From the NCBI RefSeq assembly GCF_032118995.1, contig NC_092657.1:6340391-6404390 (forward strand): a DNA stretch of 64,000 bases. The letters are read 5' to 3'. Below the pieces are notes generated by a model. It saw nothing but the letters and a program-made list of their open reading frames with translations, ran no database searches and was not told where the DNA came from. Source of the stretch: Asterias amurensis. Taxonomy: Eukaryota > Echinodermata > Asteroidea > Forcipulatida > Asteriidae. Below are positions 36,503 through 49,463 of this stretch, one piece after another; the stretch's first letter is position 1; every line of letters begins with the position of its first letter. Made by a program: the position numbers and the translations under genes.

Positions 36503-37129
36503 GCTGGATGCACCAACTGGAAGGCAGTATTAATGGTGATGGATGGATATCGGAATAGAACGGACGATATCACAGGACCAATGGCCCACGATTACTACGA
36601 GAAAAGGAGACTCAGCTTTTACAACCAAACGGAGCAAAAATACCGTCTGGAAACCTACACCAAGTTCACCGTCACACGGCATCCATTTGAACGTGCTCTA
36701 TCAGCGTACGGAAACAAGTTCGCAAACATTGACGTTTACAGAGGGTATCCGCCCTACCAAAAACTTGCCAGGTCTATCACGAAGAAGTTCAGGAAAAATG
36801 CAACGCCCGTGCAGCTGAAGACTGGCGAGAATATTACGTGGGTTGAGTGGGTTTCGTACCTCACTAAATCTCGCCCGGAAGAGTTTGACGTGCACTGGAT
36901 GGAGTACTTTCAACTATGTTCTCCGTGCAAAATAAACTACGACTACATTGGCAAATTGGACACCATTTCAGATGATTCTGAATACATTCAGACAAAGTTG
37001 GGTATACAAAAGAAAGTGTCGTTCCCGTCGAGAAAAACCAGTCTTCCGTATAACAGTTCAGACAAATTTGATAACTACATGAGTCAGTTAAGTCAAGACT
37101 GCCCCCTTAAGTCAAGACTGCCCCCATAA
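36503..37129 (+). pseudogene. Array copy 6 of sulfotransferase terminal exon (H-type)
   Basis: H-type and identical in predicted protein to copy 4. The 4-5 and 6-7 pairs look like a duplicated two-unit block. Confidence 0.85.
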
Positions 37130-38425
37130 ACCTTACTTGGTAACGGGTAAATTGGAAGATAGTATAACACATGGATAAATCTAAAAAAGTGTTGACATGA
37201 AACTGATGATGAAATACACCAAAGTTGTCAGCAAGGGAACCTCTATCACATGAAGTAAAATTCAAACAGGCTAGAGTGCTCAGAACTACCCAAAAGAGCA
37301 AAAGAGTGAGAGCACAACGTGAAGCTTGTTGACTGGTCGCCATCATAGAAGCCATCATCTGAATACATTCAGACAAAGTTGGGTATACAAAAGAAAGTGT
37401 CGTTCCCGTCGAGAAAAAACAGTCTTCCGTATAACAGTTCAGACAAATTTGATAACTACATGAGTCAGTTAAGTCAAGACTGCCCCCTTAAGTCAAGACT
37501 GCCCCCATAAACCTTACTTGGTAACGGGTAAATTGGAAGATAGTATAACACATGGATAAATCTAAAAAAGTGTTGACATGAAACTGATGATGAAATACAC
37601 CAAAGTTGTCAGCAAGGGAACCTCTATCACATGAAGTAAAATTCAAACAGGCTAGAGTGCTCAGAACTACCCAAAAGAGCAAAAGAGTGAGAGCACAACG
37701 TGAAGCTTGTTGACTGGTCGCCATCATAGAAGCCATCATCTGAATACATTCAGACAAAGTTGGGTATACAAAAGAAAGCGTCGTTCCCGTCGAGAAAAAA
37801 CAGTCTTCCGTATAACAGTTCAGACAAATTTGATAACTACATGAGTCAGTTAAGTCAAGACTGCCCCCTTAAGTCAAGACTGCCCCCTTAAAGGCAGTGG
37901 ACACTATTGGTAATTACTCCAAATAATTATTAGCATAAACCTTACTTGGTAACGGGTAAATTGGAAGATAGTATAACACATGGATAAATCTGAAAAGTGT
38001 TGACATGAAACTGATGATGAAATACACCAAAGTTGTCAGCAAGGGAACCTCTATCACATGAAGTAAAATTCAAACAGGCTAGAGTGCTCAGAACTACCCA
38101 AAAGAGCAAACGAGTGAGAGCACAACGTGAAGCTTGTTGACTGGTCGCCATCATAGAAGCCATCATCTGAATACATTCAGACAAAGTTGGGTATACAAAA
38201 GAAAGTGTCGTTCCCGTCGAGAAAAACCAGTCTTCCGTATAACAGTTCAGACAAATTTGATAACTACATGAGTCAGTTAAGTCTCGTGCGCCCATAGCCT
38301 CATTTTGGGTTAGAATTATGACGTCATGCATAAATATTAAGAGAGGCGTATTAACAACATTACCAATGATGTATTCATCGAAGTAAACTGTATTCGTTTG
38401 TGTCGTTATTTTTATGCTACAAAAG

Positions 38426-39052
38426 GCTGGATGCACCAACTGGAAGACAGTATTAATGGTGATGGATGGATATCGGAATAGAACGGACGATATCACAGGA
38501 CCAATGGCCCACGATTACTACGAGAAAAGGAGACTCAGCTCTTACAACCAAACGGAGCAAAAATACCGTCTGGAAACCTACACCAAGTTCACCGTCACAC
38601 GGCATCCATTTGAACGTGCTCTATCAGCGTACGGAAACAAGTTCGCAAACATGAACGTTTACAGAGGTTATCCGCCCTACCAAAAACTTGCCAGGTCTAT
38701 CATGAAGAAGTTCAGGAAAAATGCAACGCCCGTGCAGCTGAAGACTGGCGAGAATATTACGTGGGTTGAGTGGGTTTCGTACCTCACTAAATCTCGCCCG
38801 GAAGAGTTTGACGTGCACTGGATGGAGTACTTTCAACTATGTTCTCCGTGCAAAATAAACTACGACTACATTGGCAAATTGGACACCATTTCAGATGATT
38901 CTGAATACATTCAGACAAAGTTGGGTATACAAAAGAAAGTGTCGTTCCCGTCGAGAAAAACCAGTCTTCCGTATAACAGTTCAGACAAATTTGATAACTA
39001 CATGAGTCAGTTAAGTCAAGACTGCCCCCTTAAGTCAAGACTGCCCCCATAA
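38426..39052 (+). pseudogene. Array copy 7 of sulfotransferase terminal exon
   Basis: Q-type with the AAACCCTACTTGG mark downstream, like copy 5. Confidence 0.85.
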
Positions 39053-40348
39053 ACCCTACTTGGTAACGGGTAAATTGGAAGATAGTATAACACATGGATA
39101 AATCTAAAAAAGTGTTGACATGAAACTGATGATGAAATACACCAAAGTTGTCAGCAAGGGAACCTCTATCACATGAAGTAAAATTCAAACAGGCTAGAGT
39201 GCTCAGAACTACCCAAAAGAGCAAAAGAGTGAGAGCACAACGTGAAGCTTGTTGACTGGTCGCCATCATAGAAGCCATCATCTGAATACATTCAGACAAA
39301 GTTGGGTATACAAAAGAAAGTGTCGTTCCCGTCGAGAAAAAACAGTCTTCCGTATAACAGTTCAGACAAATTTGATAACTACATGAGTCAGTTAAGTCAA
39401 GACTGCCCCCTTAAGTCAAGACTGCCCCCATAAACCTTACTTGGTAACGGGTAAATTGGAAGATAGTATAACACATGGATAAATCTAAAAAAGTGTTGAC
39501 ATGAAACTGATGATGAAATACACCAAAGTTGTCAGCAAGGGAACCTCTATCACATGAAGTAAAATTCAAACAGGCTAGAGTGCTCAGAACTACCCAAAAG
39601 AGCAAAAGAGTGAGAGCACAACGTGAAGCTTGTTGACTGGTCGCCATCATAGAAGCCATCATCTGAATACATTCAGACAAAGTTGGGTATACAAAAGAAA
39701 GCGTCGTTCCCGTCGAGAAAAAACAGTCTTCCGTATAACAGTTCAGACAAATTTGATAACTACATGAGTCAGTTAAGTCAAGACTGCCCCCTTAAGTCAA
39801 GACTGCCCCCTTAAAGGCAGTGGACACTATTGGTAATTACTCCAAATAATTATTAGCATAAACCTTACTTGGTAACGGGTAAATTGGAAGATAGTATAAC
39901 ACATGGATAAATCTGAAAAGTGTTGACATGAAACTGATGATGAAATACACCAAAGTTGTCAGCAAGGGAACCTCTATCACATGAAGTAAAATTCAAACAG
40001 GCTAGAGTGCTCAGAACTACCCAAAAGAGCAAACGAGTGAGAGCACAACGTGAAGCTTGTTGACTGGTCGCCATCATAGAAGCCATCATCTGAATACATT
40101 CAGACAAAGTTGGGTATACAAAAGAAAGTGTCGTTCCCGTCGAGAAAAACCAGTCTTCCGTATAACAGTTCAGACAAATTTGATAACTACATGAGTCAGT
40201 TAAGTCTCGTGCGCCCATAGCCTCATTTTGGGTTAGAATTATGACGTCATGCATAAATATTAAGAGAGGCGTATTAACAACATTACCAATGATGTATTCA
40301 TCGAAGTAAACTGTATTCGTTTGTGTCGTTATTTTTATGCTACAAAAG

Positions 40349-40975
40349 GCTGGATGCACCAACTGGAAGACAGTATTAATGGTGATGGATGGATATCGGA
40401 ATAGAACGGACGATATCACAGGACCAATGGCCCACGATTACTACGAGAAAAGGAGACTCAGCTCTTACAACCAAACGGAGCAAAAATACCGTCTGGAAAC
40501 CTACACCAAGTTCACCGTCACACGGCATCCATTTGAACGTGCTCTATCAGCGTACGGAAACAAGTTCGCAAACATGAACGTTTACAGAGGTTATCCGCCC
40601 TACCAAAAACTTGCCAGGTCTATCATGAAGAAGTTCAGGAAAAATGCAACGCCCGTGCAGCTGAAGACTGGCGAGAATATTACGTGGGTTGAGTGGGTTT
40701 CGTACCTCACTAAATCTCGCCCGGAAGAGTTTGACGTGCACTGGATGGAGTACTTTCAACTATGTTCTCCGTGCAAAATAAACTACGACTACATTGGCAA
40801 ATTGGACACCATTTCAGATGATTCTGAATACATTCAGACAAAGTTGGGTATACAAAAGAAAGTGTCGTTCCCGTCGAGAAAAACCAGTCTTCCGTATAAC
40901 AGTTCAGACAAATTTGATAACTACATGAGTCAGTTAAGTCAAGACTGCCCCCTTAAGTCAAGACTGCCCCCATAA
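40349..40975 (+). pseudogene. Array copy 8 of sulfotransferase terminal exon
   Basis: Q-type with the AAACCCTACTTGG mark and a further private base (CCAACGTTGTC near 41066) in its first sub-repeat. Confidence 0.85.
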
Positions 40976-42271
40976 ACCCTACTTGGTAACGGGTAAATTG
41001 GAAGATAGTATAACACATGGATAAATCTAAAAAAGTGTTGACATGAAACTGATGATGAAATACACCAACGTTGTCAGCAAGGGAACCTCTATCACATGAA
41101 GTAAAATTCAAACAGGCTAGAGTGCTCAGAACTACCCAAAAGAGCAAAAGAGTGAGAGCACAACGTGAAGCTTGTTGACTGGTCGCCATCATAGAAGCCA
41201 TCATCTGAATACATTCAGACAAAGTTGGGTATACAAAAGAAAGTGTCGTTCCCGTCGAGAAAAAACAGTCTTCCGTATAACAGTTCAGACAAATTTGATA
41301 ACTACATGAGTCAGTTAAGTCAAGACTGCCCCCTTAAGTCAAGACTGCCCCCATAAACCTTACTTGGTAACGGGTAAATTGGAAGATAGTATAACACATG
41401 GATAAATCTAAAAAAGTGTTGACATGAAACTGATGATGAAATACACCAAAGTTGTCAGCAAGGGAACCTCTATCACATGAAGTAAAATTCAAACAGGCTA
41501 GAGTGCTCAGAACTACCCAAAAGAGCAAAAGAGTGAGAGCACAACGTGAAGCTTGTTGACTGGTCGCCATCATAGAAGCCATCATCTGAATACATTCAGA
41601 CAAAGTTGGGTATACAAAAGAAAGCGTCGTTCCCGTCGAGAAAAAACAGTCTTCCGTATAACAGTTCAGACAAATTTGATAACTACATGAGTCAGTTAAG
41701 TCAAGACTGCCCCCTTAAGTCAAGACTGCCCCCTTAAAGGCAGTGGACACTATTGGTAATTACTCCAAATAATTATTAGCATAAACCTTACTTGGTAACG
41801 GGTAAATTGGAAGATAGTATAACACATGGATAAATCTGAAAAGTGTTGACATGAAACTGATGATGAAATACACCAAAGTTGTCAGCAAGGGAACCTCTAT
41901 CACATGAAGTAAAATTCAAACAGGCTAGAGTGCTCAGAACTACCCAAAAGAGCAAACGAGTGAGAGCACAACGTGAAGCTTGTTGACTGGTCGCCATCAT
42001 AGAAGCCATCATCTGAATACATTCAGACAAAGTTGGGTATACAAAAGAAAGTGTCGTTCCCGTCGAGAAAAACCAGTCTTCCGTATAACAGTTCAGACAA
42101 ATTTGATAACTACATGAGTCAGTTAAGTCTCGTGCGCCCATAGCCTCATTTTGGGTTAGAATTATGACGTCATGCATAAATATTAAGAGAGGCGTATTAA
42201 CAACATTACCAATGATGTATTCATCGAAGTAAACTGTATTCGTTTGTGTCGTTATTTTTATGCTACAAAAG

Positions 42272-42898
42272 GCTGGATGCACCAACTGGAAGACAGTATT
42301 AATGGTGATGGATGGATATCGGAATAGAACGGACGATATCACAGGACCAATGGCCCACGATTACTACGAGAAAAGGAGACTCAGCTCTTACAACCAAACG
42401 GAGCAAAAATACCGTCTGGAAACCTACACCAAGTTCACCGTCACACGGCATCCATTTGAACGTGCTCTATCAGCGTACGGAAACAAGTTCGCAAACATGA
42501 ACGTTTACAGAGGTTATCCGCCCTACCAAAAACTTGCCAGGTCTATCATGAAGAAGTTCAGGAAAAATGCAACGCCCGTGCAGCTGAAGACTGGCGAGAA
42601 TATTACGTGGGTTGAGTGGGTTTCGTACCTCACTAAATCTCGCCCGGAAGAGTTTGACGTGCACTGGATGGAGTACTTTCAACTATGTTCTCCGTGCAAA
42701 ATAAACTACGACTACATTGGCAAATTGGACACCATTTCAGATGATTCTGAATACATTCAGACAAAGTTGGGTATACAAAAGAAAGTGTCGTTCCCGTCGA
42801 GAAAAACCAGTCTTCCGTATAACAGTTCAGACAAATTTGATAACTACATGAGTCAGTTAAGTCAAGACTGCCCCCTTAAGTCAAGACTGCCCCCATAA
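42272..42898 (+). pseudogene. Array copy 9 of sulfotransferase terminal exon
   Basis: Q-type, without the CCCTACTTGG mark. Last unit before the copy with a normal C-terminus. Confidence 0.85.
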
Positions 42899-44194
42899 AC
42901 CTTACTTGGTAACGGGTAAATTGGAAGATAGTATAACACATGGATAAATCTAAAAAAGTGTTGACATGAAACTGATGATGAAATACACCAAAGTTGTCAG
43001 CAAGGGAACCTCTATCACATGAAGTAAAATTCAAACAGGCTAGAGTGCTCAGAACTACCCAAAAGAGCAAAAGAGTGAGAGCACAACGTGAAGCTTGTTG
43101 ACTGGTCGCCATCATAGAAGCCATCATCTGAATACATTCAGACAAAGTTGGGTATACAAAAGAAAGTGTCGTTCCCGTCGAGAAAAAACAGTCTTCCGTA
43201 TAACAGTTCAGACAAATTTGATAACTACATGAGTCAGTTAAGTCAAGACTGCCCCCTTAAGTCAAGACTGCCCCCATAAACCTTACTTGGTAACGGGTAA
43301 ATTGGAAGATAGTATAACACATGGATAAATCTAAAAAAGTGTTGACATGAAACTGATGATGAAATACACCAAAGTTGTCAGCAAGGGAACCTCTATCACA
43401 TGAAGTAAAATTCAAACAGGCTAGAGTGCTCAGAACTACCCAAAAGAGCAAAAGAGTGAGAGCACAACGTGAAGCTTGTTGACTGGTCGCCATCATAGAA
43501 GCCATCATCTGAATACATTCAGACAAAGTTGGGTATACAAAAGAAAGCGTCGTTCCCGTCGAGAAAAAACAGTCTTCCGTATAACAGTTCAGACAAATTT
43601 GATAACTACATGAGTCAGTTAAGTCAAGACTGCCCCCTTAAGTCAAGACTGCCCCCTTAAAGGCAGTGGACACTATTGGTAATTACTCCAAATAATTATT
43701 AGCATAAACCTTACTTGGTAACGGGTAAATTGGAAGATAGTATAACACATGGATAAATCTGAAAAGTGTTGACATGAAACTGATGATGAAATACACCAAA
43801 GTTGTCAGCAAGGGAACCTCTATCACATGAAGTAAAATTCAAACAGGCTAGAGTGCTCAGAACTACCCAAAAGAGCAAACGAGTGAGAGCACAACGTGAA
43901 GCTTGTTGACTGGTCGCCATCATAGAAGCCATCATCTGAATACATTCAGACAAAGTTGGGTATACAAAAGAAAGTGTCGTTCCCGTCGAGAAAAACCAGT
44001 CTTCCGTATAACAGTTCAGACAAATTTGATAACTACATGAGTCAGTTAAGTCTCGTGCGCCCATAGCCTCATTTTGGGTTAGAATTATGACGTCATGCAT
44101 AAATATTAAGAGAGGCGTATTAACAACATTACCAATGATGTATTCATCGAAGTAAACTGTATTCGTTTGTGTCGTTATTTTTATGCTACAAAAG

Positions 44195-44866
44195 GCTGGA
44201 TGCACCAACTGGAAGACAGTATTAATGGTGATGGATGGATATCGGAATAGAACGGACGATATCACAGGACCAATGGCCCACGATTACTACGAGAAAAGGA
44301 GACTCAGCTCTTACAACCAAACGGAGCAAAAATACCGTCTGGAAACCTACACCAAGTTCACCGTCACACGGCATCCATTTGAACGTGCTCTATCAGCGTA
44401 CGGAAACAAGTTCGCAAACATGAACGTTTACAGAGGTTATCCGCCCTACCAAAAACTTGCCAGGTCTATCATGAAGAAGTTCAGGAAAAATGCAACGCCC
44501 GTGCAGCTGAAGACTGGCGAGAATATTACGTGGGTTGAGTGGGTTTCGTACCTCACTAAATCTCGCCCGGAAGAGTTTGACGTGCACTGGATGGAGTACT
44601 TTCAACTATGTTCTCCGTGCAAAATAAACTACGACTACATTGGCAAATTGGACACCATTTCAGATGATTCTGAATACATTCAGACAAAGTTGGGTATACA
44701 AAAGAAAGTGTCGTTCCCGTCGAGAAAAACCAGTCTTCCGTATAACAGTTCAGACAAATTTGATAACTACATGAGTCAGTTAAGTCAAGAACAACTTCGA
44801 AATCTTTGGGAGGTGTACAGGTTAGACTTTGAGCTGTTTGGGTACCCAAAACTAAATTTGTCTTAA
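44195..44866 (+). CDS. Terminal sulfotransferase exon with complete C-terminus (array copy 10)
   Basis: The only array member retaining the normal end EQLRNLWEVYRLDFELFGYPKLNLS-type tail and the native 3' flank. 223 codons plus stop from the phase-0 acceptor, differing from copy A at about five residues (for example LMVMDGYRNR, GYPKLNLS). Exons 1-3 are not present nearby; the closest are those at 11.8-13.9 kb, about 30 kb upstream on the same strand. It may be a functional alternative last exon or a pseudogene. Confidence 0.75.
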   Translation, partial: AGCTNWKTVLMVMDGYRNRTDDITGPMAHDYYEKRRLSSYNQTEQKYRLETYTKFTVTRHPFERALSAYGNKFANMNVYRGYPPYQKLARSIMKKFRKNATPVQLKTGENITWVEWVSYLTKSRPEEFDVHWMEYFQLCSPCKINYDYIGKLDTISDDSEYIQTKLGIQKKVSFPSRKTSLPYNSSDKFDNYMSQLSQEQLRNLWEVYRLDFELFGYPKLNLS

Positions 44867-44935
44867 AAACAGCGTGGGTCCAATTGTCAATACGCCGCAT
44901 CTACCCTTCTTTGGGTGGACTGGAGATAACGCTAA

Positions 44936-45220
44936 TTAATAAGGGAATCATTGTCTGGTGAAGTGTGTTGAATCGGTTTTCAACTAGTGGTTTAAACCCG
45001 CGCGGAGGCCTGGACTTGATTATTTTACCGACACGAAGTCGAGGTAAATTATCAAGAACCAGGCCTCGGCGGGTTTAAACCACTAGTTGAAAACCGATTC
45101 AACACACTTTGATTCCCATTCATAAATACCTTTTCGTTCCGTTCAAACAACACCTCGCGATGCCCTCTCGACCAATCAGAATAGATAAACTGTCTTAGGT
45201 ATTTATGAATGGCTCTTCAT
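44936..45220. repeat. F2 element, partial
   Basis: Foldback around CAACTAGTGGTTTAAACCC / GGGTTTAAACCACTAGTTG, then the right-end fragment CAACACCTCGCGATGCC...TATTTATGAAT, which also follows copy A. Confidence 0.8.
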
Positions 45221-45498
45221 TGTAACAGACGCGCTTGTTGAAGACTTTCTAAACACGTTTCACAATGAAACCAAACCAAACACACAAACAGACCCAAAAG
45301 TCGAAGTTTGTCTAATACTAATCACTCAAACAATGTACCTATAGGTTCGGGTTTGTGGAGTCCTGCCTCGTTGTTTTTGCTTTTGCCTTATATCAATAAT
45401 TCCTCAGTGTAGTCAAGGTCGAAACAAGGGGCCAGAATGGGTTTATTTTATTGTGCCTAAAATGCAACAAAAGGGCCATCGCAATATTTGAATGCCCC
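45221..45498. other. No feature seen
   Basis: AT-rich sequence between repeats without a recognised gene. Confidence 0.4.
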
Positions 45499-45499
45499 C

Positions 45500-45890
45500 C
45501 TTAAAGGCAGTGGACACTTTTGGTATAATTACTCCAAATAACTATTAGCATAAAACCTTACTTGGTAACGGGTAATGGGAAGATAGTATAAAACATTGTG
45601 AGAAAAAGGCTCCCTCTGAAGTAACGTAATTTTAGAGAAAGAAGTATAAATTTTCCACGAATTTGATTTCGAGACCTCAGATTTCAGAATTTGAGGTCTC
45701 GAAATCAACGTTCTAAAAGCACATAACTTAGTGTGACAAGAATTTTTTTTCTTTCATTATTATCTCGCAACTTCGAAGACCAATTGAGCTCAAATTTTCA
45801 CAGGTTTGTTAGTTTATGCATATGTTGAGATACACCGAGTGAGAAGACTAGTCTCTGACAATTACCAATAGTATCCACTGTCTTTAAGAG
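45500..45890. repeat. F1 MITE, full-length
   Basis: Complete ~390 bp element from TTAAAGGCAGTGGACAC to GTATCCACTGTCTTTAA with the central GAGGTCTCGAAATCAA foldback. The left ~75 bp corresponds to the F1 piece embedded in every array sub-repeat. Confidence 0.88.
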
Positions 45891-46497
45891 TGTCGACTTA
45901 AAGTTCAGGTTGCAACTGATTTCAGTCGCCACCACCATCGACCCTCTAACTGAAGATAACGATTGGTCTTTTGAAATTGATTTTACCAACAACCTTCTAA
46001 TTGTTTGTAAATTATTTAACTTATCATAGGGTCCTCCTTGCTCTTCAGTTTTAGGTAATGTGTACCTAAATTTATATGGCTTCATAAAGGCTACTATTAT
46101 AACAACACCACTACATTATAAATAAAGTCGGTAACCTTTACCGGTATATAAATTTACCGTGTCGTTCTCAAGCACATAACAGAAAATATTACTTCCATGC
46201 ATTAATATTGTTGCTTAATTGCCAGTGGTAATTGTCATTTTGTTTCGTCTTGAGTTATGTACATTAATAACATAAATATTTTAAATAGTATACCATATTA
46301 TGGTATAATGTTCATCTATTGGTGTTTTATCCATTCGAAATCAACATTGCATTAGAAATAAGCGCATCTTTCGAGAGATCTCTGCGAAAAGCTGCTCAAA
46401 TTCGAGTGCGATTCGAGTGGATTGGTACTTTGGATTTTACATAATTGTAACCACTTGACACAAACAAATGAATGTTTACTGATTAAGGGAAGTATAA
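45891..46497. other. No feature seen
   Basis: AT-rich with no recognised gene; a 95-codon minus ORF at 45798-46085 overlaps the F1 end and is not supported. Confidence 0.4.
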
Positions 46498-46654
46498 TTA
46501 AGGGAATCAATGTGTGGTGAAGAGGCATCTAGTGGTTTAATCCCAACGAGGCCTGGTTCTTGATAATTTTACCGAAACAAAGTCGATGTAAATTATCAAG
46601 AACCAGGCCTCGGCGGGTTTAAACCACTTGTTGAAAACCGATTCAACACACTTT
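46498..46654. repeat. F2 element, left part (interrupted by a LINE)
   Basis: Left foldback of F2 up to GATTCAACACACTTT. The continuation, GATTCCCATTCATAAATACC, resumes at about 49050 beyond the inserted LINE; CTTT/ACTTT stands on both sides as the likely target-site duplication. Confidence 0.8.
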
Positions 46655-49046
46655 CAATCAATCAATCAATCAATAAAACAGTTATTTCCACATTCACATC
46701 ACATGGAGGCATCATCCTAAAAGCCGAGGCTTGTGGCGGATGTGCCCGTTACAAGATTACAGAACAAAACAGGAATACAGCACTAAATAGACGAATAAAT
46801 AAATACATCCACTATGGTAGATAACTACACAAAGGTGTAACCATGGTTACACAATGTAAATATAACTATGAAGCAGAACATGTATGTGAAGTAAACAAAG
46901 GGACAACAATTAAACAAACAATACATATTAGAAAACATAGACGAGTAAGTAGGTAGGTAAGTAAGTAACGGCTAAGCCAACTACCAGTATAAAATAGCAA
47001 ATCGATCAATTATGTTGGGAATTTAGTAAAAACAGTTTTAGTCGGTATTTAAACGAGTTAATTGAGGGGCAATTAGTAATTGGTGGTAGAAGATTATTCC
47101 AGTTTTTTGGTCCAGTGAAAAAAAATTGTGTGTTGGGAAAGAGTTGATCTAAATAGGGGAACATGAATTTTAGCTGACGACCTAGTATTGTAATCATGTA
47201 CTGTGCTGTTAAAAACAAAAAGATTGAGTAATGATTTAGGAAGTTGGTTGTTTACAAACTTATACATAAAACATCTTGCTGAAATACATTTATATTCATA
47301 AGAGACAATAGCTTATGTTTCTTAAACAAGGGAGTGGTGTGCTCGAGAAAGGGGGCCTTGCATACAATGCGAGTAGCCTTTTTTTGAAGGTTAATCAACT
47401 TATCCAGATTTGACTTGTATGTATTGGCCCAGATAATGTTACAATAAGAGAGGTACATGTATGAAAGAATAAGTGAATATAAAGTACGCAGAATGCTCGA
47501 TGGGAGTGTATACTTCAATCTACTCATGATACCAATATTTTTTGATATTTTGTTTTCTAATTCTTTGATATGGATGTTCCATGAAAGACATTCGTCAATA
47601 TAAACCCCAAGAAATTTTGTATTAGTCACTCGCTGTATGGGCTCATTATTAATTTTAACTTGACAATTACGTAAATTCAATTTCTTTTTACTTTTTGAAA
47701 AAGCCATAAATGTACATTTCTTCAAGTTGAGTGACAGTCTGTTTGCCTGGAGCCAAATTGATACTTTGTCTAATTCAACATTAAGTACATTGATAATAGT
47801 TTATACATGTCTGTTATCACTTGAGTAGATAATATTAGGATCGTCTGCGAAAAGGATAAAAGAGAGGACCGTTGAGGCATGACAAATATCATTTATGTAC
47901 AAAGAAAACAACAATGGCCCAAGAAGGGAACCTTGTGGTACCCCACTAGTAATATTATTCAATGAAGAGGAGCAGCAGTCAATTTTAGTATATTGATTTC
48001 TGTTCGTAAGATAACTACAAAACCAATTTAGAGTAGTACCTCTTATGCCATAATAATTAAGCTTTTGAAGCAGAATATTGTGATTGATAGTGTCGAAGGC
48101 CTTAGACAAGTCTAGAAAGACACCGAGCGATATGCAGTTATTCTCAAACCCTTTAGTAATTTTATGGACCAGGTCTATTACAGCCATGTCAGTAGAATGA
48201 TTACTTCTAAACCCGTATTGACCATTGTACAAAATATCAAATTTAGTTAAAAAAGAAGAAGTTCTCATGTAGACTATTTTTTCGAGAAGTTTGGAAAAAC
48301 ATGATAACACAGTTATTGGTCGGTAGTTAACGGTTTCACACTGGTCTCCAGCTTTTAATATGGGGGTCACTTTGGCCGTTTTCAGTTTATCGGGAAAAAC
48401 ACCCTTAGAAATGGACAAATTACAAACATGGCATAATGGCCGACTAATTTTGGAAATAACGGACTTAAAAACATCTGGGCTCAGGTCATCGTACCCAGCA
48501 CTTTTACCGTTCTTAAATGATTTGGCAATATCACAAACCTCCTTTTGATCGGTAGGGTAGAAAAACATTGATTCAGTGTGATTACATTTTAAAAAAATCT
48601 CAAAATGACACATCTGTTTGTGGAATTGTACTATTCAGTGATGGGCCAATGTTAGTGAAGTAATTATTGAATTTATCAGCGACCTCATGGGGATCATTAA
48701 CTTGTCTACCCTCGTGATTAAGCTTTGTGTCTGACTTACGACTACCGGTATTATTATTCAGAATGAGCTTAATAATCTTCCATATCTTCTTTACATCATG
48801 TTTTGCATGGTCAAATTTAGCTTTATAGTATTTAGACTTAGCTTCTTTTAACAGGGTGGTTAGTTTATTATACGGTAAGTTGTATACTTATGCTTATTCT
48901 GCTCAGTTGGTTTGTATATATTTTTTATAGTCTATGTTTATACTTGATAGATTTAATCGAACCAGTGGTCATCCATCTTTTAAGTTTACAAGTCGTTTTA
49001 GATTTTTCTTGTTGAACAGGAAAATTTGCATCATACATTGAGGTAT
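46655..49046 (-). mobile_element. Jockey/CR1-superfamily LINE, 5' truncated, nested in an F2 element
   Basis: The minus-strand ORF begins in the linker before RT (about 48900). RT motifs include KSAGYDDLSPDVFK (about 48500), NYRPITVLSCFSKLLEK (about 48310), GVFLDLSKAFDTINHN (about 48120), SGVPQGSLLGPLLF (about 47940) and FADDPNIIY (about 47845); all catalytic Asp residues are present. The post-RT domain continues at 47252-47725 and 47006-47218 in the same frame, broken by in-frame stops. The 3' end carries a (TTGA)n tail at 46655-46673. Inactive by nonsense mutations but fairly young. Confidence 0.85.
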
Positions 49047-49047
49047 A

Positions 49048-49460
49048 CTTTGATTCCCATTCATAAATACCTTTTTGGTTAAAAGGCGTAATAAAGTAAG
49101 AAACTCTGTCAAACTTATCCTTTTCTGAGTGTTTGAGCTCTGGATGTTTCCACCTCCATGGTATGTTCAGCATATTATACGTGTTGAATGTACATGTACG
49201 ATGTCCGTGTGTGTTTTCCGGTTCCGTTCGTGCGCATGCGCGTATAGTATTGGTGCACATTCGCTGGTTTTCCTTTCACACACAGCGCGGCCAAATCACC
49301 GACAGCGCCTGCATGGTCCGTAACAAGAAACGTCTTGCTTCAAGACTAGCGCGGACTACCGGTTATATACACTGGTCATTATCTACGGTTTAAACAACCC
49401 CATGTGACGCGCTTTCCACCAATAGGAATAGCAAAACTGTCTGAGGTATTTATGAATACT
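49048..49460. repeat. F2 element, right part
   Basis: Resumes the interrupted F2 copy (GATTCCCATTCATAAATACC) and ends ACTGTCTGAGGTATTTATGAAT. Includes a G+C-richer stretch with GTGCGCATGCGCG. Confidence 0.75.
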
Positions 49461-49463
49461 GTT

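Larger units (their letters stand above)
26750..44182. repeat. Higher-order tandem array, nine 1,923 bp units carrying a coding exon
   Basis: Equivalent ORF starts at 26877, 28800, 30723, 32646, 34568, 36491, 38414, 40337, 42260 and 44183 give a period of 1,923 bp, with one 1,922 bp unit (one C lost from the run at about 34018-34022). Each unit holds ~130 bp of intron 3 with the acceptor, exon 4 minus its last helix, and three sub-repeats (two short, one long). Position-specific marks, for example AAAGCGTCG only in the second sub-repeat and AAAAACCAG only in the third, recur in every unit, the signature of a higher-order repeat. Differences between units are a handful of single bases. Confidence 0.96.

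Noticed and set aside
24453-44182. CRISPR-like or prokaryotic repeat system
   Set aside because: Repeats are 381-1,923 bp, contiguous, without unique spacers, and the context is eukaryotic.
26929-44605. Repeated 62-, 70- and 91-codon ORFs overlapping each exon copy
   Set aside because: Alternate-frame and antisense shadows of the sulfotransferase exon, with no independent features.
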